Origin: Dehalococcoidia bacterium
GTDB taxonomy: Bacteria > Chloroflexota > Dehalococcoidia > Dehalococcoidales > Fen-1064
Length of the DNA stretch: 64,000 bases
Reading direction: 5' to 3'
Assembly (NCBI GenBank): GCA_011171075.1
Contig: DUFD01000019.1
Location: forward strand, 1-64,000
In this document: one piece after another, positions 9,000-16,973 of the stretch
How the letters are laid out: every line of letters starts with the position of its first letter
Position numbering within the stretch: the stretch's first letter is position 1
Made by a program: the position numbers and the translations under genes
The notes under the pieces: generated by a model
Databases searched by the model: none
Seen by the model: the letters and a program-made list of their open reading frames with translations, nothing else
What the model was told of the DNA's origin: nothing

Positions 9000-10940
9000 T
9001 TGGAAGGCATCTTTGGTATTTTCAATTTCAATGGTCGGGTAAATCAACGGCAACTCCAGAATATGGCGCAAGCACTGAATCTGCAGTCGGAAGCTAACTT
9101 CGTCATTGACGAGCAGATAGGATTGGGTGTGCAACGCATGCCTTTAATTACAAAGATTCAAACATCTAGTCCTGCTTGGACCAAAGATGGCTCTCTATGT
9201 GTCATCCTTAATGGAGATATTTTAAACTTTCCTGAACTTCGTAGTGACCTGGAGCGCCGTGGATATGAGTTTGACTCTGATTCGGATGCGGAGCTGGTCG
9301 CCAACCTCTACCTCGACAGAGGTGAGGAGTTTTTGAAGGAACTCAATGGATTGTTTGCTTTAGCTATCTGGGACCGCCGGATGAATGAAATTATCTTGGC
9401 TCAGGATAGATATGGTGGTATCAGGCAGCTTTATTATGCACAACTACCTGATGCATTGGTATTCGCCTCAAGTATTCGGCCTATCTTAGCTAGTGGAGAA
9501 ATAGTACCGGAGGTAGATAAAGATAGTCTTGTAGAATTTTTCTCTATAGGCCGTGTCCTCCCACCATATACTCTGTTTCACAGTATAAGCAAACTAACCC
9601 CCGGATACATAGTCCAATGTCGGCAAGGTTCGGTATCTACCAAGCTCATCCATAGCTTTACGTTTACTCCTGAAAACAGGGTCGATGCAGGCTATCTTCT
9701 TGAGAAATATTATACTGAGGCAGTTGAAAGGAGTCTGGTTGCTGATGGTTCCATTGGTCTACTTCTCAGTGGCGGATTTGATAGTAGCTTAAATGTCGCC
9801 ATGGCTAGCAAGCTATCCCGTGGACCTTTAGATACGTTCTCACTCGGGTTCAAGGACACAGCTCTGGACGAATCGTATTATGCCCGCTTGGTAGCGGATT
9901 ACTTTAAGACAAATCATCATGAATATGTCTTGGATTCGAGTGATGCCCTAGAAGTCCTGCCACAAATTGTCTGGTGCCAGGAGGAGCCTCTGCATGATTT
10001 GTCGGCAGTGCCCTCATATCATGTTGCCCGCTTCGCTAAATCACATGTGGACGCTGTGGTCGCCGGTGATGGCCCCGACCACCTGTGGGGGCGAAATTCT
10101 CTGTTCTTAGCAGCACGTCGTTTGTTTAATACGCTGAACAGAGCTGGTCTTTTCAAGAAGTTGTTATTGAAAGATTCAGGCGGGCGGTTTTCAAAGTACT
10201 ACCCGATAAGGGTCGCGAGGAGACTGGCTTATTGGGCTGATAAGCCAGTAGCCAGATTCTACCTGGATTCAACTTCCAGGTGGCTCGAAAACACGTCAAG
10301 CATAGAAAGAACACCCGTATTCCTCTCAAAGGAATTACAAACCGGGTGGTATGACAGAATCAATCTGGCTCAGTTACTTCCCCTTGATACTGTTGATGAT
10401 TTTCACTGTATGGTGAACTGTGACTTAATGGTGGAAGGGTCTTTTGGGGTCTTCGCCAAATTTGGTAAGGTAGCGGCTGGGCAGTCTCTGCAGGTGCGAG
10501 AACCATACCTAGACAACTCCTTGGTCGATCACATCAACCATTTGCCGGAGACACTGAAGGTAAAAGGTAATACGTGGCAGCAACTCAGGGGTACAGCTCA
10601 ACGGAAGTACTTGTTACGCCATACACTGGGCAAGAAGCTATTACCCCACGAAATCCTTATGAAACCCAAGGCTGGTTTCTCACCGCCGATGAATCAGTGG
10701 TTACGAGAATATCTAAAAGGACTGGATGTTAATGAGATTATGAGCCCCTCGATAAAGAAAGCAGGATTTTTTGACCTCGCCTCTGTTGAAAATATATTCG
10801 AGGAATACCTGAAGAACCCGCAACGTAGTAATTACGGTCCATATATGCTGCTTTCTTTTGCTGTGTGGCACAGGCTATATATTGACAAGTTTAATACAGA
10901 AAATCCAAATGTTTCTTTGACTGAGCTTTTATATGAGTGA
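9000..10940 (+). CDS. Asparagine-synthetase-like amidotransferase lacking the catalytic Cys
   Basis: A class B asparagine synthetase homologue of 646 residues. The C-terminal synthetase domain has the pyrophosphate loop SGGFDSS at 257-263 and a GDGPDHLWG block that matches family motifs. The N-terminal Ntn-type glutaminase fold is recognisable (NGDILNF at 71-77, SDSDAE, LNGLFALAIWD). The nucleophile Cys that normally follows the initiator Met is missing: the protein begins Met-Glu-Gly-Ile. The TTG at 9000 is the only start; an upstream stop excludes a longer protein. It may use free ammonia or another amine, or may have an altered reaction as in beta-lactam synthetase. The gene looks richer in A+T than galE and is bracketed by a galE-derived repeat, which suggests a late arrival. 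Confidence 0.82.
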   Translation: MEGIFGIFNFNGRVNQRQLQNMAQALNLQSEANFVIDEQIGLGVQRMPLITKIQTSSPAWTKDGSLCVILNGDILNFPELRSDLERRGYEFDSDSDAELVANLYLDRGEEFLKELNGLFALAIWDRRMNEIILAQDRYGGIRQLYYAQLPDALVFASSIRPILASGEIVPEVDKDSLVEFFSIGRVLPPYTLFHSISKLTPGYIVQCRQGSVSTKLIHSFTFTPENRVDAGYLLEKYYTEAVERSLVADGSIGLLLSGGFDSSLNVAMASKLSRGPLDTFSLGFKDTALDESYYARLVADYFKTNHHEYVLDSSDALEVLPQIVWCQEEPLHDLSAVPSYHVARFAKSHVDAVVAGDGPDHLWGRNSLFLAARRLFNTLNRAGLFKKLLLKDSGGRFSKYYPIRVARRLAYWADKPVARFYLDSTSRWLENTSSIERTPVFLSKELQTGWYDRINLAQLLPLDTVDDFHCMVNCDLMVEGSFGVFAKFGKVAAGQSLQVREPYLDNSLVDHINHLPETLKVKGNTWQQLRGTAQRKYLLRHTLGKKLLPHEILMKPKAGFSPPMNQWLREYLKGLDVNEIMSPSIKKAGFFDLASVENIFEEYLKNPQRSNYGPYMLLSFAVWHRLYIDKFNTENPNVSLTELLYE

Positions 10941-11257
10941 CCTCAAAATATAAAGACTGATCAGGGTGTGGTATAACTATGAAAAACCTGGACAGAGGAG
11001 GTGTCTTACCATAAAGAGTTGGAGAACCTTCAGTCTGGGATTCAAGGATCTGCGGTTAAAGATTTGCATGGTGGCAGAGTCCGTTGGGCGGATGTTTACC
11101 GTATTTGATGCAAGCTATACTTAATCTTAAGCCTCATATGTAATTGGAAGGGTCGGCACAGTTCGTATGTGTTTGACAATGTTGATTATCTGGGGGATGT
11201 CTGAGGGGCAGGAGGCTGGCTGAATAAGAACTTACTTGATAAGCACGGTTGCGCAAT

Positions 11258-11323
11258 CTGGAAGACATAGTGAAAAGCGCCTGGCAGTGGCAAAGTAAGT
11301 TTCTGGATGGATACTCAGATTAG
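11258..11323 (+). pseudogene. galE 3'-end remnant
   Basis: Within the 407-nt stretch between the asparagine-synthetase-like gene and the nucleotidyltransferase, 22 codons end in TAG and read Leu-Glu-Asp-Ile-Val-Lys-Ser-Ala-Trp and onward. They encode the same last 21 residues as galE except Asp for Glu and Lys for Gln. No galE sequence is recognisable upstream of 11258. The rest of 10941-11347 holds no gene I can support; a short ATG frame at 10980 ends after a dozen codons. The remnant lies 24 nt before the next gene's start, as expected if an intact galE once preceded it. Confidence 0.8.
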
Positions 11324-11347
11324 CTGTCACTATATTTTGGAGGTAAC

Positions 11348-12067
11348 ATGAAGAGCCTGGTATTGAGTAGCGGTTTCGGCACGAGGCTCTATCCATTGAC
11401 ACGTACTGTGGCAAAGGGTTTGCTTGAATATCGGGGCCGCCCGCTGATTGACTACGTGATAGACAAGATTCCCCAGGATGTGGACATCTTGGTAAACGTC
11501 AACAAGAAGTTTGAGGATGATTTCCACCGGTGGCGTGAGGGCAACCGCCGGCAGATTAAAATATGTGTCGAGCCGGTGTATAACGAGGAACAGAGCCTGG
11601 GGGCTATTGGCTCGATTACTTACTGGATAAAGAATGAGAATATCACCGAAGACCTGCTGGTACTCGCCAGCGATAATTACTTTGAGTTTAGTATGACCGA
11701 ATTTATTGGCAGGTTCAACGGCAGAAACGCGCTGGTAGCCGTGCAGGATATCGGAGATATCAGCCTGGCGAGCAAGTACGGCGTCGTCCAGCTTGACGGT
11801 GACAGGATTGTGCGCTTTGAGGAGAAGCCTCCCGAGCCGAAATCGAGCCTTATTGCCACCGCTTGCTGGGTACTGCCGGCGAGGGTGTTTCCCATCATGC
11901 TTGAGTACTCCAGTGCAGGCAAGAGGGATAACCTGGGTAGCTTCATTACCTATTTAGTCGAAGAAATAAAAGAGGACGTCTATGCCTTTCCGTTCACCGA
12001 GCGCTGGCTGGATATCGGCAGTATTGAGGTCTATGAGGCACTTCAACGGGAAGGTGGGTCGGGCTGA
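11348..12067 (+). CDS. Sugar-1-phosphate nucleotidyltransferase
   Basis: A nucleotidyltransferase of 239 residues, in the family of RmlA and mannose-1-phosphate guanylyltransferase. These enzymes join NTP and a sugar-1-phosphate to give an activated sugar. The nucleotide loop reads SSGFGTRLYPLT (7-18) where AAGxGTRLxPLT is usual, and the Lys of the usual PK pair is kept in VAKGLLEY. An LASDN block supplies the metal Asp. GGAGG lies 5-6 nt before the ATG. The length is that of the short, monofunctional members. The specific sugar cannot be assigned. The galE remnant just upstream suggests a former operon with galE. Confidence 0.82.
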   Translation: MKSLVLSSGFGTRLYPLTRTVAKGLLEYRGRPLIDYVIDKIPQDVDILVNVNKKFEDDFHRWREGNRRQIKICVEPVYNEEQSLGAIGSITYWIKNENITEDLLVLASDNYFEFSMTEFIGRFNGRNALVAVQDIGDISLASKYGVVQLDGDRIVRFEEKPPEPKSSLIATACWVLPARVFPIMLEYSSAGKRDNLGSFITYLVEEIKEDVYAFPFTERWLDIGSIEVYEALQREGGSG

Positions 12068-12103
12068 CCATCCCCGTTGGTCTGTATCAAAGAGAAAAGA
12101 GTG

Positions 12104-12864
12104 ATGGGAGTCACCGATTATTTCGAGGCACCGCCGGAGTTACTACCATGTCTGCCTGAGCTCCTGGCCGATATCTGGGCACTGGGAAGCTCGCCGGAGA
12201 TTGTTGTTGAATGGCTGCGTTCCCTTCAATTACCACCGGAGGCGACTCAAATTCTTGACCTGGGGTGTGGCAAAGGTGCAGTTTCGGTCAATCTGGCCAA
12301 AGAACTCGGTTTCAAAATTAAGGGGATTGATTTTTTCGAGCCGTTCCTAGTTGAGGCTAGGGAAAAAGCCAGAAAACTGGGGGTCGAGGGATTAAGCTCT
12401 TTTGAATGCGCCGATATGCTTGATATCCTCAAGGAGTCAAGTGATTATGACATCGTCATCTATACAGGTGTCGGTGGGTTGCTTGGATCTTTCGACCAAT
12501 GCGTACTTCGACTCAGGCAAACCGTCAGACCCGGGGGTTACATGGTTATCGACGATGGATTTCGTGTGACATCAGACGAAATAAGTCGTTCCGGTTATGA
12601 CCATTACACCTATTATCAGGAGACCATTCGTCAGCTCACTCCCCACGGCGATATCATACTCCGGGAAAATATCGTCCCGGTTGAAGACATTAAGAGCAGG
12701 CACTAGCGTGAGACAGGATTAATTGCCAGGCGGGTCGAGAGCTTGGCGCAGGAACATCCTGAACTGGCAAATTCCTTTTTCGATTATCTGAGCGTGAAAA
12801 GCAGGAGTGTGAGATACTTGAGCGGGACGTCGCCGAAGCAATGTGGTTGCTTCAGAGAGTCTAG
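12104..12864 (+). pseudogene. Class I SAM methyltransferase, interrupted by a stop and a frameshift
   Basis: An ATG at 12104 opens a SAM-dependent methyltransferase with motif I as ILDLGCGKGAVS and a following acidic GIDFF strand. The frame ends at a TAG at 12704-12706 after 200 residues. Translation continues sensibly in the same frame past the TAG (RETGLIARRVESLAQ, then EHPELANSFFDYL) and then, after a one-base shift between about 12785 and 12796, as EKQECEILERDVAEAMWLL to a stop at 12864. The charged helical tail (EHPEL, ECEILERDV) is what intact relatives carry at the C-terminus. Two separate lesions point to a decaying gene, although sequencing or assembly error is possible. The catalytic domain is intact, so a shortened product might still be made. 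Confidence 0.72.
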
Positions 12865-13026
12865 TATCTTGGTGGGAAGGTGATATTTAGCGACAAAATA
12901 ATCCGGTTACGATCTCTCAATCAGTAATGGTAAAAGGCTCAGTACACGTGGGACTATATAGGACTTCAAAGAATATGTTACGGCATCGACTTAACATCAC
13001 TGGTGAGGTTAACCTCGGAGGTTCTG

Positions 13027-13743
13027 ATGCAGAATAGACAATTAAACTTACAGATACCAGTCAATACTGTCGTCAAAGCCATAGTTATCATTCTTGCGCT
13101 GCTCTTGGTTGCGAATATCGTGGTAATTATTGTCGGACATACTACGGGCCATTATTCCTTGTATGGGGTACTCCCCTTGTTTCGCCTTGACCAGGAGCAC
13201 AACGTACCAACATATTTCGCTACGGTTATTCTACTGGTGTCTTCGGTGCTTTTATATACGATATTTCGTATCCATAAACGTGATAATCTGTCTGATAGTA
13301 AGTATTGGCGTTTGTTATCCTTGATATTTTTATTGTTGTCACTAGATGAGGCAGCTGGTCTCCATGAATTGCTAATTCGCCCTTTGAAGGACCTACTTGG
13401 TATAGATGAACCGTCACTATTCTATTTCGCATGGGTGATTCCGGGCATAATTATCTGTGTGGTATTCGCTCTCTATTTCTTCAGGTTTTATTTAAGTCTT
13501 CCTTCACGATATAGACTACTGTTCGGTATATCTGCGTTAGTATTTGTTGGCGGTTTCTTAGGTATGGAAATAGTGGATGGATTTTTTGCTCCAACCATGG
13601 GTGAACGTACTCTTCTTTATGACATTCTTACTACAATAGAGGAATTCATGGAGTTATCCGGGATTGCTCTATTTATCTACTCATTACTGGACTATATAAA
13701 GTCGCGCGGTGATACTATTTCCGTTTCACTTTCCGGACAGTAA
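13027..13743 (+). CDS. Polytopic membrane protein of unknown function
   Basis: A 238-residue membrane protein with about six hydrophobic helices. The first, near residues 16-38, begins VVKAIVIILALLL; the second follows the HNVPTYFA segment; later helices include FAWVIPGIIICVVFAL and LVFVGGFLGMEIV. A conserved-looking LSLDEAAGLHELL segment lies between helices three and four, with acidic and His residues close to the membrane. The ATG at 13027 has GGAGG 5 nt upstream and is preferred over an earlier GTG. I do not recognise the family with confidence. The gene is relatively rich in A+T and stands alone, convergent with uppP. The 160 nt upstream, after the methyltransferase remnant, shows nothing else. 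Confidence 0.72.
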   Translation: MQNRQLNLQIPVNTVVKAIVIILALLLVANIVVIIVGHTTGHYSLYGVLPLFRLDQEHNVPTYFATVILLVSSVLLYTIFRIHKRDNLSDSKYWRLLSLIFLLLSLDEAAGLHELLIRPLKDLLGIDEPSLFYFAWVIPGIIICVVFALYFFRFYLSLPSRYRLLFGISALVFVGGFLGMEIVDGFFAPTMGERTLLYDILTTIEEFMELSGIALFIYSLLDYIKSRGDTISVSLSGQ

Positions 13744-13750
13744 TTCGTAT

Positions 13751-13788
13751 CTATAGGCGTCAGTCTGAGATAGTGATACTGGCTATAG
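13751..13788. terminator. Possible convergent terminator hairpin
   Basis: CTATAG at 13751-13756 pairs with CTATAG at 13783-13788, and CAGT inside the left arm pairs with ACTG in the right arm across small internal loops. The element lies in the 39-nt gap between two convergent genes and overlaps the uppP stop. It is short and A/T-rich, so it is a weak call. Confidence 0.3.
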
Positions 13789-14595
13789 TCTTTCTATCAA
13801 TAGCGGCAGCAGGCTCAGTATACCCAGGACAATACAGAATTTCCAGAAGCGTACCTTGGCTGCCAGCTTAATGAGGGCACCGATGGTCAGTATCCCGAAA
13901 ACGAAGGCGGCCACCAGCCCGCAGATAGCCGCCATATCAAAGCTAACCCCCTCAATTAAACCCAGCCCTATCTCTGCGGCCAGCACTACCGGGATGCTCA
14001 TCAGGAAACTGATTTTAATAGCACGCTGCGGGTCGTATCCCCGAAAGAAGAGGGTGGAGATAGTGAGCCCCGAGCGGCTGAGACCGGGGAAGGCCGCGAA
14101 TGCCTGTACCACCCCGGCAATAACGGCGTCCTTCATGCTGGTCGTCTCTTTCGTACCGGAAAACCTGGGGGCATATCTCTGCACCAGTCCGGTGATTATC
14201 AGGAACCCCCCGATAGCAGCCATGATGATACCGGCGGGTACCTCTTCCTGCTCCAGTCCGATTAGCAACAGTGGAGACCCGATGGCAGCCGTCAGTACCG
14301 TCGAGATGATGAGGAAGGAAATCAGCTTGCTGCGTTCCGTTGTCTGACCGCTTTTCAGTTCTCTTGTGTACTGCGGTAGGTGTCGTATCAGGTCCGAGAT
14401 GTCCCTTCTGAAATAGAGCACGGCCGCAATTAGCGTCCCGGTATGAAGCCATAAAGACATACGGATAGCTTCAGCCAGTGGTTCATCAAAAAAGTGTAAT
14501 TGGATGAGGGTATTGATGCCCTCGCTACTAACGGGTAACCACTCTGTTATTCCCTGGATTATCCCCAGAATTATACCCTGAACGAACGACGCCAT
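13783..14595 (-). CDS. uppP: Undecaprenyl-diphosphatase, UppP/BacA family
   Basis: An integral membrane phosphatase of 270 residues that recycles undecaprenyl pyrophosphate to the monophosphate carrier used for peptidoglycan and polysaccharide export. Both family motifs are visible: GITEWLPVSSEG at residues 15-26 and PGLSRSGLT around 170. Several hydrophobic helices follow each. The first motif ends Glu-Gly-Ile instead of the common Gly-His, a variant to note. Its ATG overlaps the stop of the upstream small membrane protein gene (TAATG), so the two are coupled. It fits well with the nearby polysaccharide locus. Confidence 0.88.
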   Translation of the reverse strand: MASFVQGIILGIIQGITEWLPVSSEGINTLIQLHFFDEPLAEAIRMSLWLHTGTLIAAVLYFRRDISDLIRHLPQYTRELKSGQTTERSKLISFLIISTVLTAAIGSPLLLIGLEQEEVPAGIIMAAIGGFLIITGLVQRYAPRFSGTKETTSMKDAVIAGVVQAFAAFPGLSRSGLTISTLFFRGYDPQRAIKISFLMSIPVVLAAEIGLGLIEGVSFDMAAICGLVAAFVFGILTIGALIKLAAKVRFWKFCIVLGILSLLPLLIERL

Positions 14596-14981
14596 TATTC
14601 CCGGTTACCGCCACGCCTATCGTCGCCCTGCCGTCTTTCTCGCAGCCTTCTGAGCTGGGTGATGAAGACACCGGTGGCAAACAGGATTATCAATACCGCT
14701 GCGGCAACCTCCAGCCACCGGATTACAGGATTCCTCTCAACGAAATAGACCGAGCCATTTACCGCAATGATAATCATGAAGATGAGCCAGGCGATGGCCA
14801 GGGCTATCAATAATAACTGGCTGATGACAACAACTACCGCGAACCTCAGTCGTCGACGCAGCGGCGGCCCGCTGCCCATACCGAGGAAACGTCCCAAATA
14901 GGAGCCCCGAAGCCTCCCCTCATGCTCCGGGGCTTTATTATCCTGTTGCTCGGGTATTGACGGTTTATTGTCAGTACCCAC
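14595..14981 (-). CDS. Small membrane protein of unknown function
   Basis: A 128-residue protein with a polar N-terminus and two hydrophobic helices at about residues 46-72 (AVVVVISQLLLIALAIAWLI...) and 88-108 (EVAAAVLIILFATGVF). It has a strongly basic tail containing LRRLRERRQ and DDRRGG. The GTG start has GAGGAC about 6 nt upstream. It overlaps uppP by one base and lies 22 nt from the cohesin-bearing gene, so it may sit in the same transcript. I do not recognise a family. A role linked to uppP or to surface assembly is only a guess from position. Confidence 0.6.
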   Translation of the reverse strand: MGTDNKPSIPEQQDNKAPEHEGRLRGSYLGRFLGMGSGPPLRRRLRFAVVVVISQLLLIALAIAWLIFMIIIAVNGSVYFVERNPVIRWLEVAAAVLIILFATGVFITQLRRLRERRQGDDRRGGNRE

Positions 14982-15002
14982 AATTTGTCCTCAATAGAGA
15001 TT

Positions 15003-16973
15003 TTATTCCGCGGATTCTGCCCTCAGCATATCACGATTTCGGTGCAGTATCAAAAGTACCGCCAGCAGTGAGATAATCAGTACACCCCCGATTATCTCAC
15101 CTAGGGTTGCCCAGCTGGCCACACCGGCCGCGGTCGCGGGGGTAATTATCAGCCTCACCGGCGGTGAAACCTCAATCACACCCTCACTGGTACGTAGCTC
15201 TGCCTGGAAGGTATAGGTGCCGCTCGTCCAGCTCTCGACAGGAACGTAACTCAGGCTGCCGGTACGCATGTCTGGCTCTGATTGACCTGAGGCAATAAGG
15301 ATAACCTCTTCCAGTGGTTCATCGTCCAGGCCTACCTCCAGTACAAGCTCGATACCGGGCTGCGAGAATAGTGTCGCATAGTAAGATTCGTTTATCCCGT
15401 AGTCTACTCTGGTGGAGGTAATTACGCCCGTATCGCTTTCATAGCTGGGGGTGATACCGAATAGCTCGATTGCCGCCTCAGGCTTATATGCGTTATTAAC
15501 TACGAGTGTACCGGTAGTGCCATTGACATCTATCAGGTACACGCCGACATCCTCCCTGGTTATGGTGAAGGATACCTCTTGGCTTGCCCCGCCAGCCAGG
15601 TCAACGATGCTCTCTATGGCTTCTACTACGTCGTCGATGCTCAGCGTCACGTTGTAGCTCCCGCCGGCTTCACCCGTATTTGTAATAAGGGCGTTGATAG
15701 TCACTTCCTGACCGATATTTACCTCGGAGGGACTGATGGTCAGCCAGCTCACGGTGAAAGCAGCCGGTTCTGTTGGTGTAGTGAAGTTATAATCTGGTGA
15801 TATCACCAGATTGCCTGCCTCATCTTGAGACAGGGTCCGATAGTGATAAACAGTACCAGGTGTCAAGCCGGTCAGATAGACCACGTGTTCCGTGACCAGT
15901 GTTTCGTCCAGGGGTGAGAACTGGCTCGGACTTGCCCAGTATTCTACCTGGCTGGTGCTCGGTTCGGTTGTTGTCCAGCAAATCACGGCGTTGTCCGTGC
16001 CGATATCAGAGGCGGTTACCTCCTGGATAACAGGTGGGCTTTCATCCGGCTCGTCTTGTTCCTCAGGTTCGTCCGATGATTCTTCTGAATCATCACCGAC
16101 GCCTCCGCCTCCGCCTCCGCCAGGATTATCGTCACCGACGTCTCCACCACCGCCACCACCGGGTGGGTTGGGGATGTTAACGGTGATGGTGATGTCTTCA
16201 GAGTCGGTCAACTCGCCGTCAGATACTTCGAAGTGGACATTCTCATAGGTACCCGCCCCGCCGATACCGGGTGTCCATGTGAAGGCTCTCGTCTCCGTGT
16301 CGAAGTTGGCGCCTTCCGGCAGGTTAGAAGCGGAGTATGTCAACGCATCTCCGTCCGGGTCAGTGGCAGAGATGAAAAACATAATCAGTTGGCCCTCGTT
16401 GACAGATTTATCACCAATAGCGCTGATTACCGGGGGTCGATTGTTTGTATCCTGGCCGTCAACAATGACTTGGCTACTAATGAGACTGACTGGCACAGAC
16501 TGGCCATTTGCGTCTCCCACGACAACCCCTGAAAGTGTGAGAGGACAGGTCCCTCCGCCCGGACCGGCAGTCAGGGTAATTGTGGCGAATGTCCCAGCTG
16601 TCGATACTGTCTGGCCCGGGGTGATGATTGCCCCGGCTACTCCACTGATAGTCCCGGCCGTATTGTTTATCGTACCAGCGTTGAAGTAGGTGGCGGCTCC
16701 ACCCTGAGACAGCAGGTTACCTTCGGTGACATTACTGGCTGTAACCAGCGACTGGTCGAAGGACAGGTTGAACTGTGCGCCGGCTATGGCAGTACCGGGC
16801 TCGACCACTATACTTACGGTGAACTGCTCCCCTGCTTCAACCTCGTTCGGTGCGGAAACACTGACAGTAGTGGTCTCATCGGCATACGTCATGCCACTAG
16901 GGAACAGTCCCAGAGTGACTATTATTATGAAAGTCAATACCTTTGCCATATTGAATAATTTCTTGTGTTTCAT
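15003..16973 (-). CDS. Membrane-anchored cohesin-domain surface protein
   Basis: A secreted modular protein of about 656 residues. A signal peptide (basic KHKKLF then a hydrophobic core ending near MTYA) is followed by a cohesin-type beta-sandwich at about 36-176, an Ig-like He_PIG domain (183-269), a linker of Gly runs and acidic residues (272-315), a fibronectin-III-like domain (316-402), a CARDB-like domain (408-496) and an unassigned beta-rich segment. A helix at 627-646 followed by HRNR anchors it in the membrane. Cohesins bind dockerins, and the next two genes encode dockerins, so it could be the cell-surface receptor. ATG 16973 is preferred over GTG 16982, since GGGGTGG lies 5 nt before the ATG. 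It begins right after the upstream gene's stop. Confidence 0.8.
   Translation of the reverse strand: MKHKKLFNMAKVLTFIIIVTLGLFPSGMTYADETTTVSVSAPNEVEAGEQFTVSIVVEPGTAIAGAQFNLSFDQSLVTASNVTEGNLLSQGGAATYFNAGTINNTAGTISGVAGAIITPGQTVSTAGTFATITLTAGPGGGTCPLTLSGVVVGDANGQSVPVSLISSQVIVDGQDTNNRPPVISAIGDKSVNEGQLIMFFISATDPDGDALTYSASNLPEGANFDTETRAFTWTPGIGGAGTYENVHFEVSDGELTDSEDITITVNIPNPPGGGGGGDVGDDNPGGGGGGGVGDDSEESSDEPEEQDEPDESPPVIQEVTASDIGTDNAVICWTTTEPSTSQVEYWASPSQFSPLDETLVTEHVVYLTGLTPGTVYHYRTLSQDEAGNLVISPDYNFTTPTEPAAFTVSWLTISPSEVNIGQEVTINALITNTGEAGGSYNVTLSIDDVVEAIESIVDLAGGASQEVSFTITREDVGVYLIDVNGTTGTLVVNNAYKPEAAIELFGITPSYESDTGVITSTRVDYGINESYYATLFSQPGIELVLEVGLDDEPLEEVILIASGQSEPDMRTGSLSYVPVESWTSGTYTFQAELRTSEGVIEVSPPVRLIITPATAAGVASWATLGEIIGGVLIISLLAVLLILHRNRDMLRAESAE

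Noticed and set aside
12704-12706. In-frame TAG read as pyrrolysine
   Set aside because: A frameshift follows within 100 nt and no pyrrolysine genes are seen; decay or error is simpler.
16073-16165. Plus-strand Pro-rich frame opposite the Gly-rich linker
   Set aside because: It is the complement of the low-complexity Gly/Asp linker in the cohesin gene.
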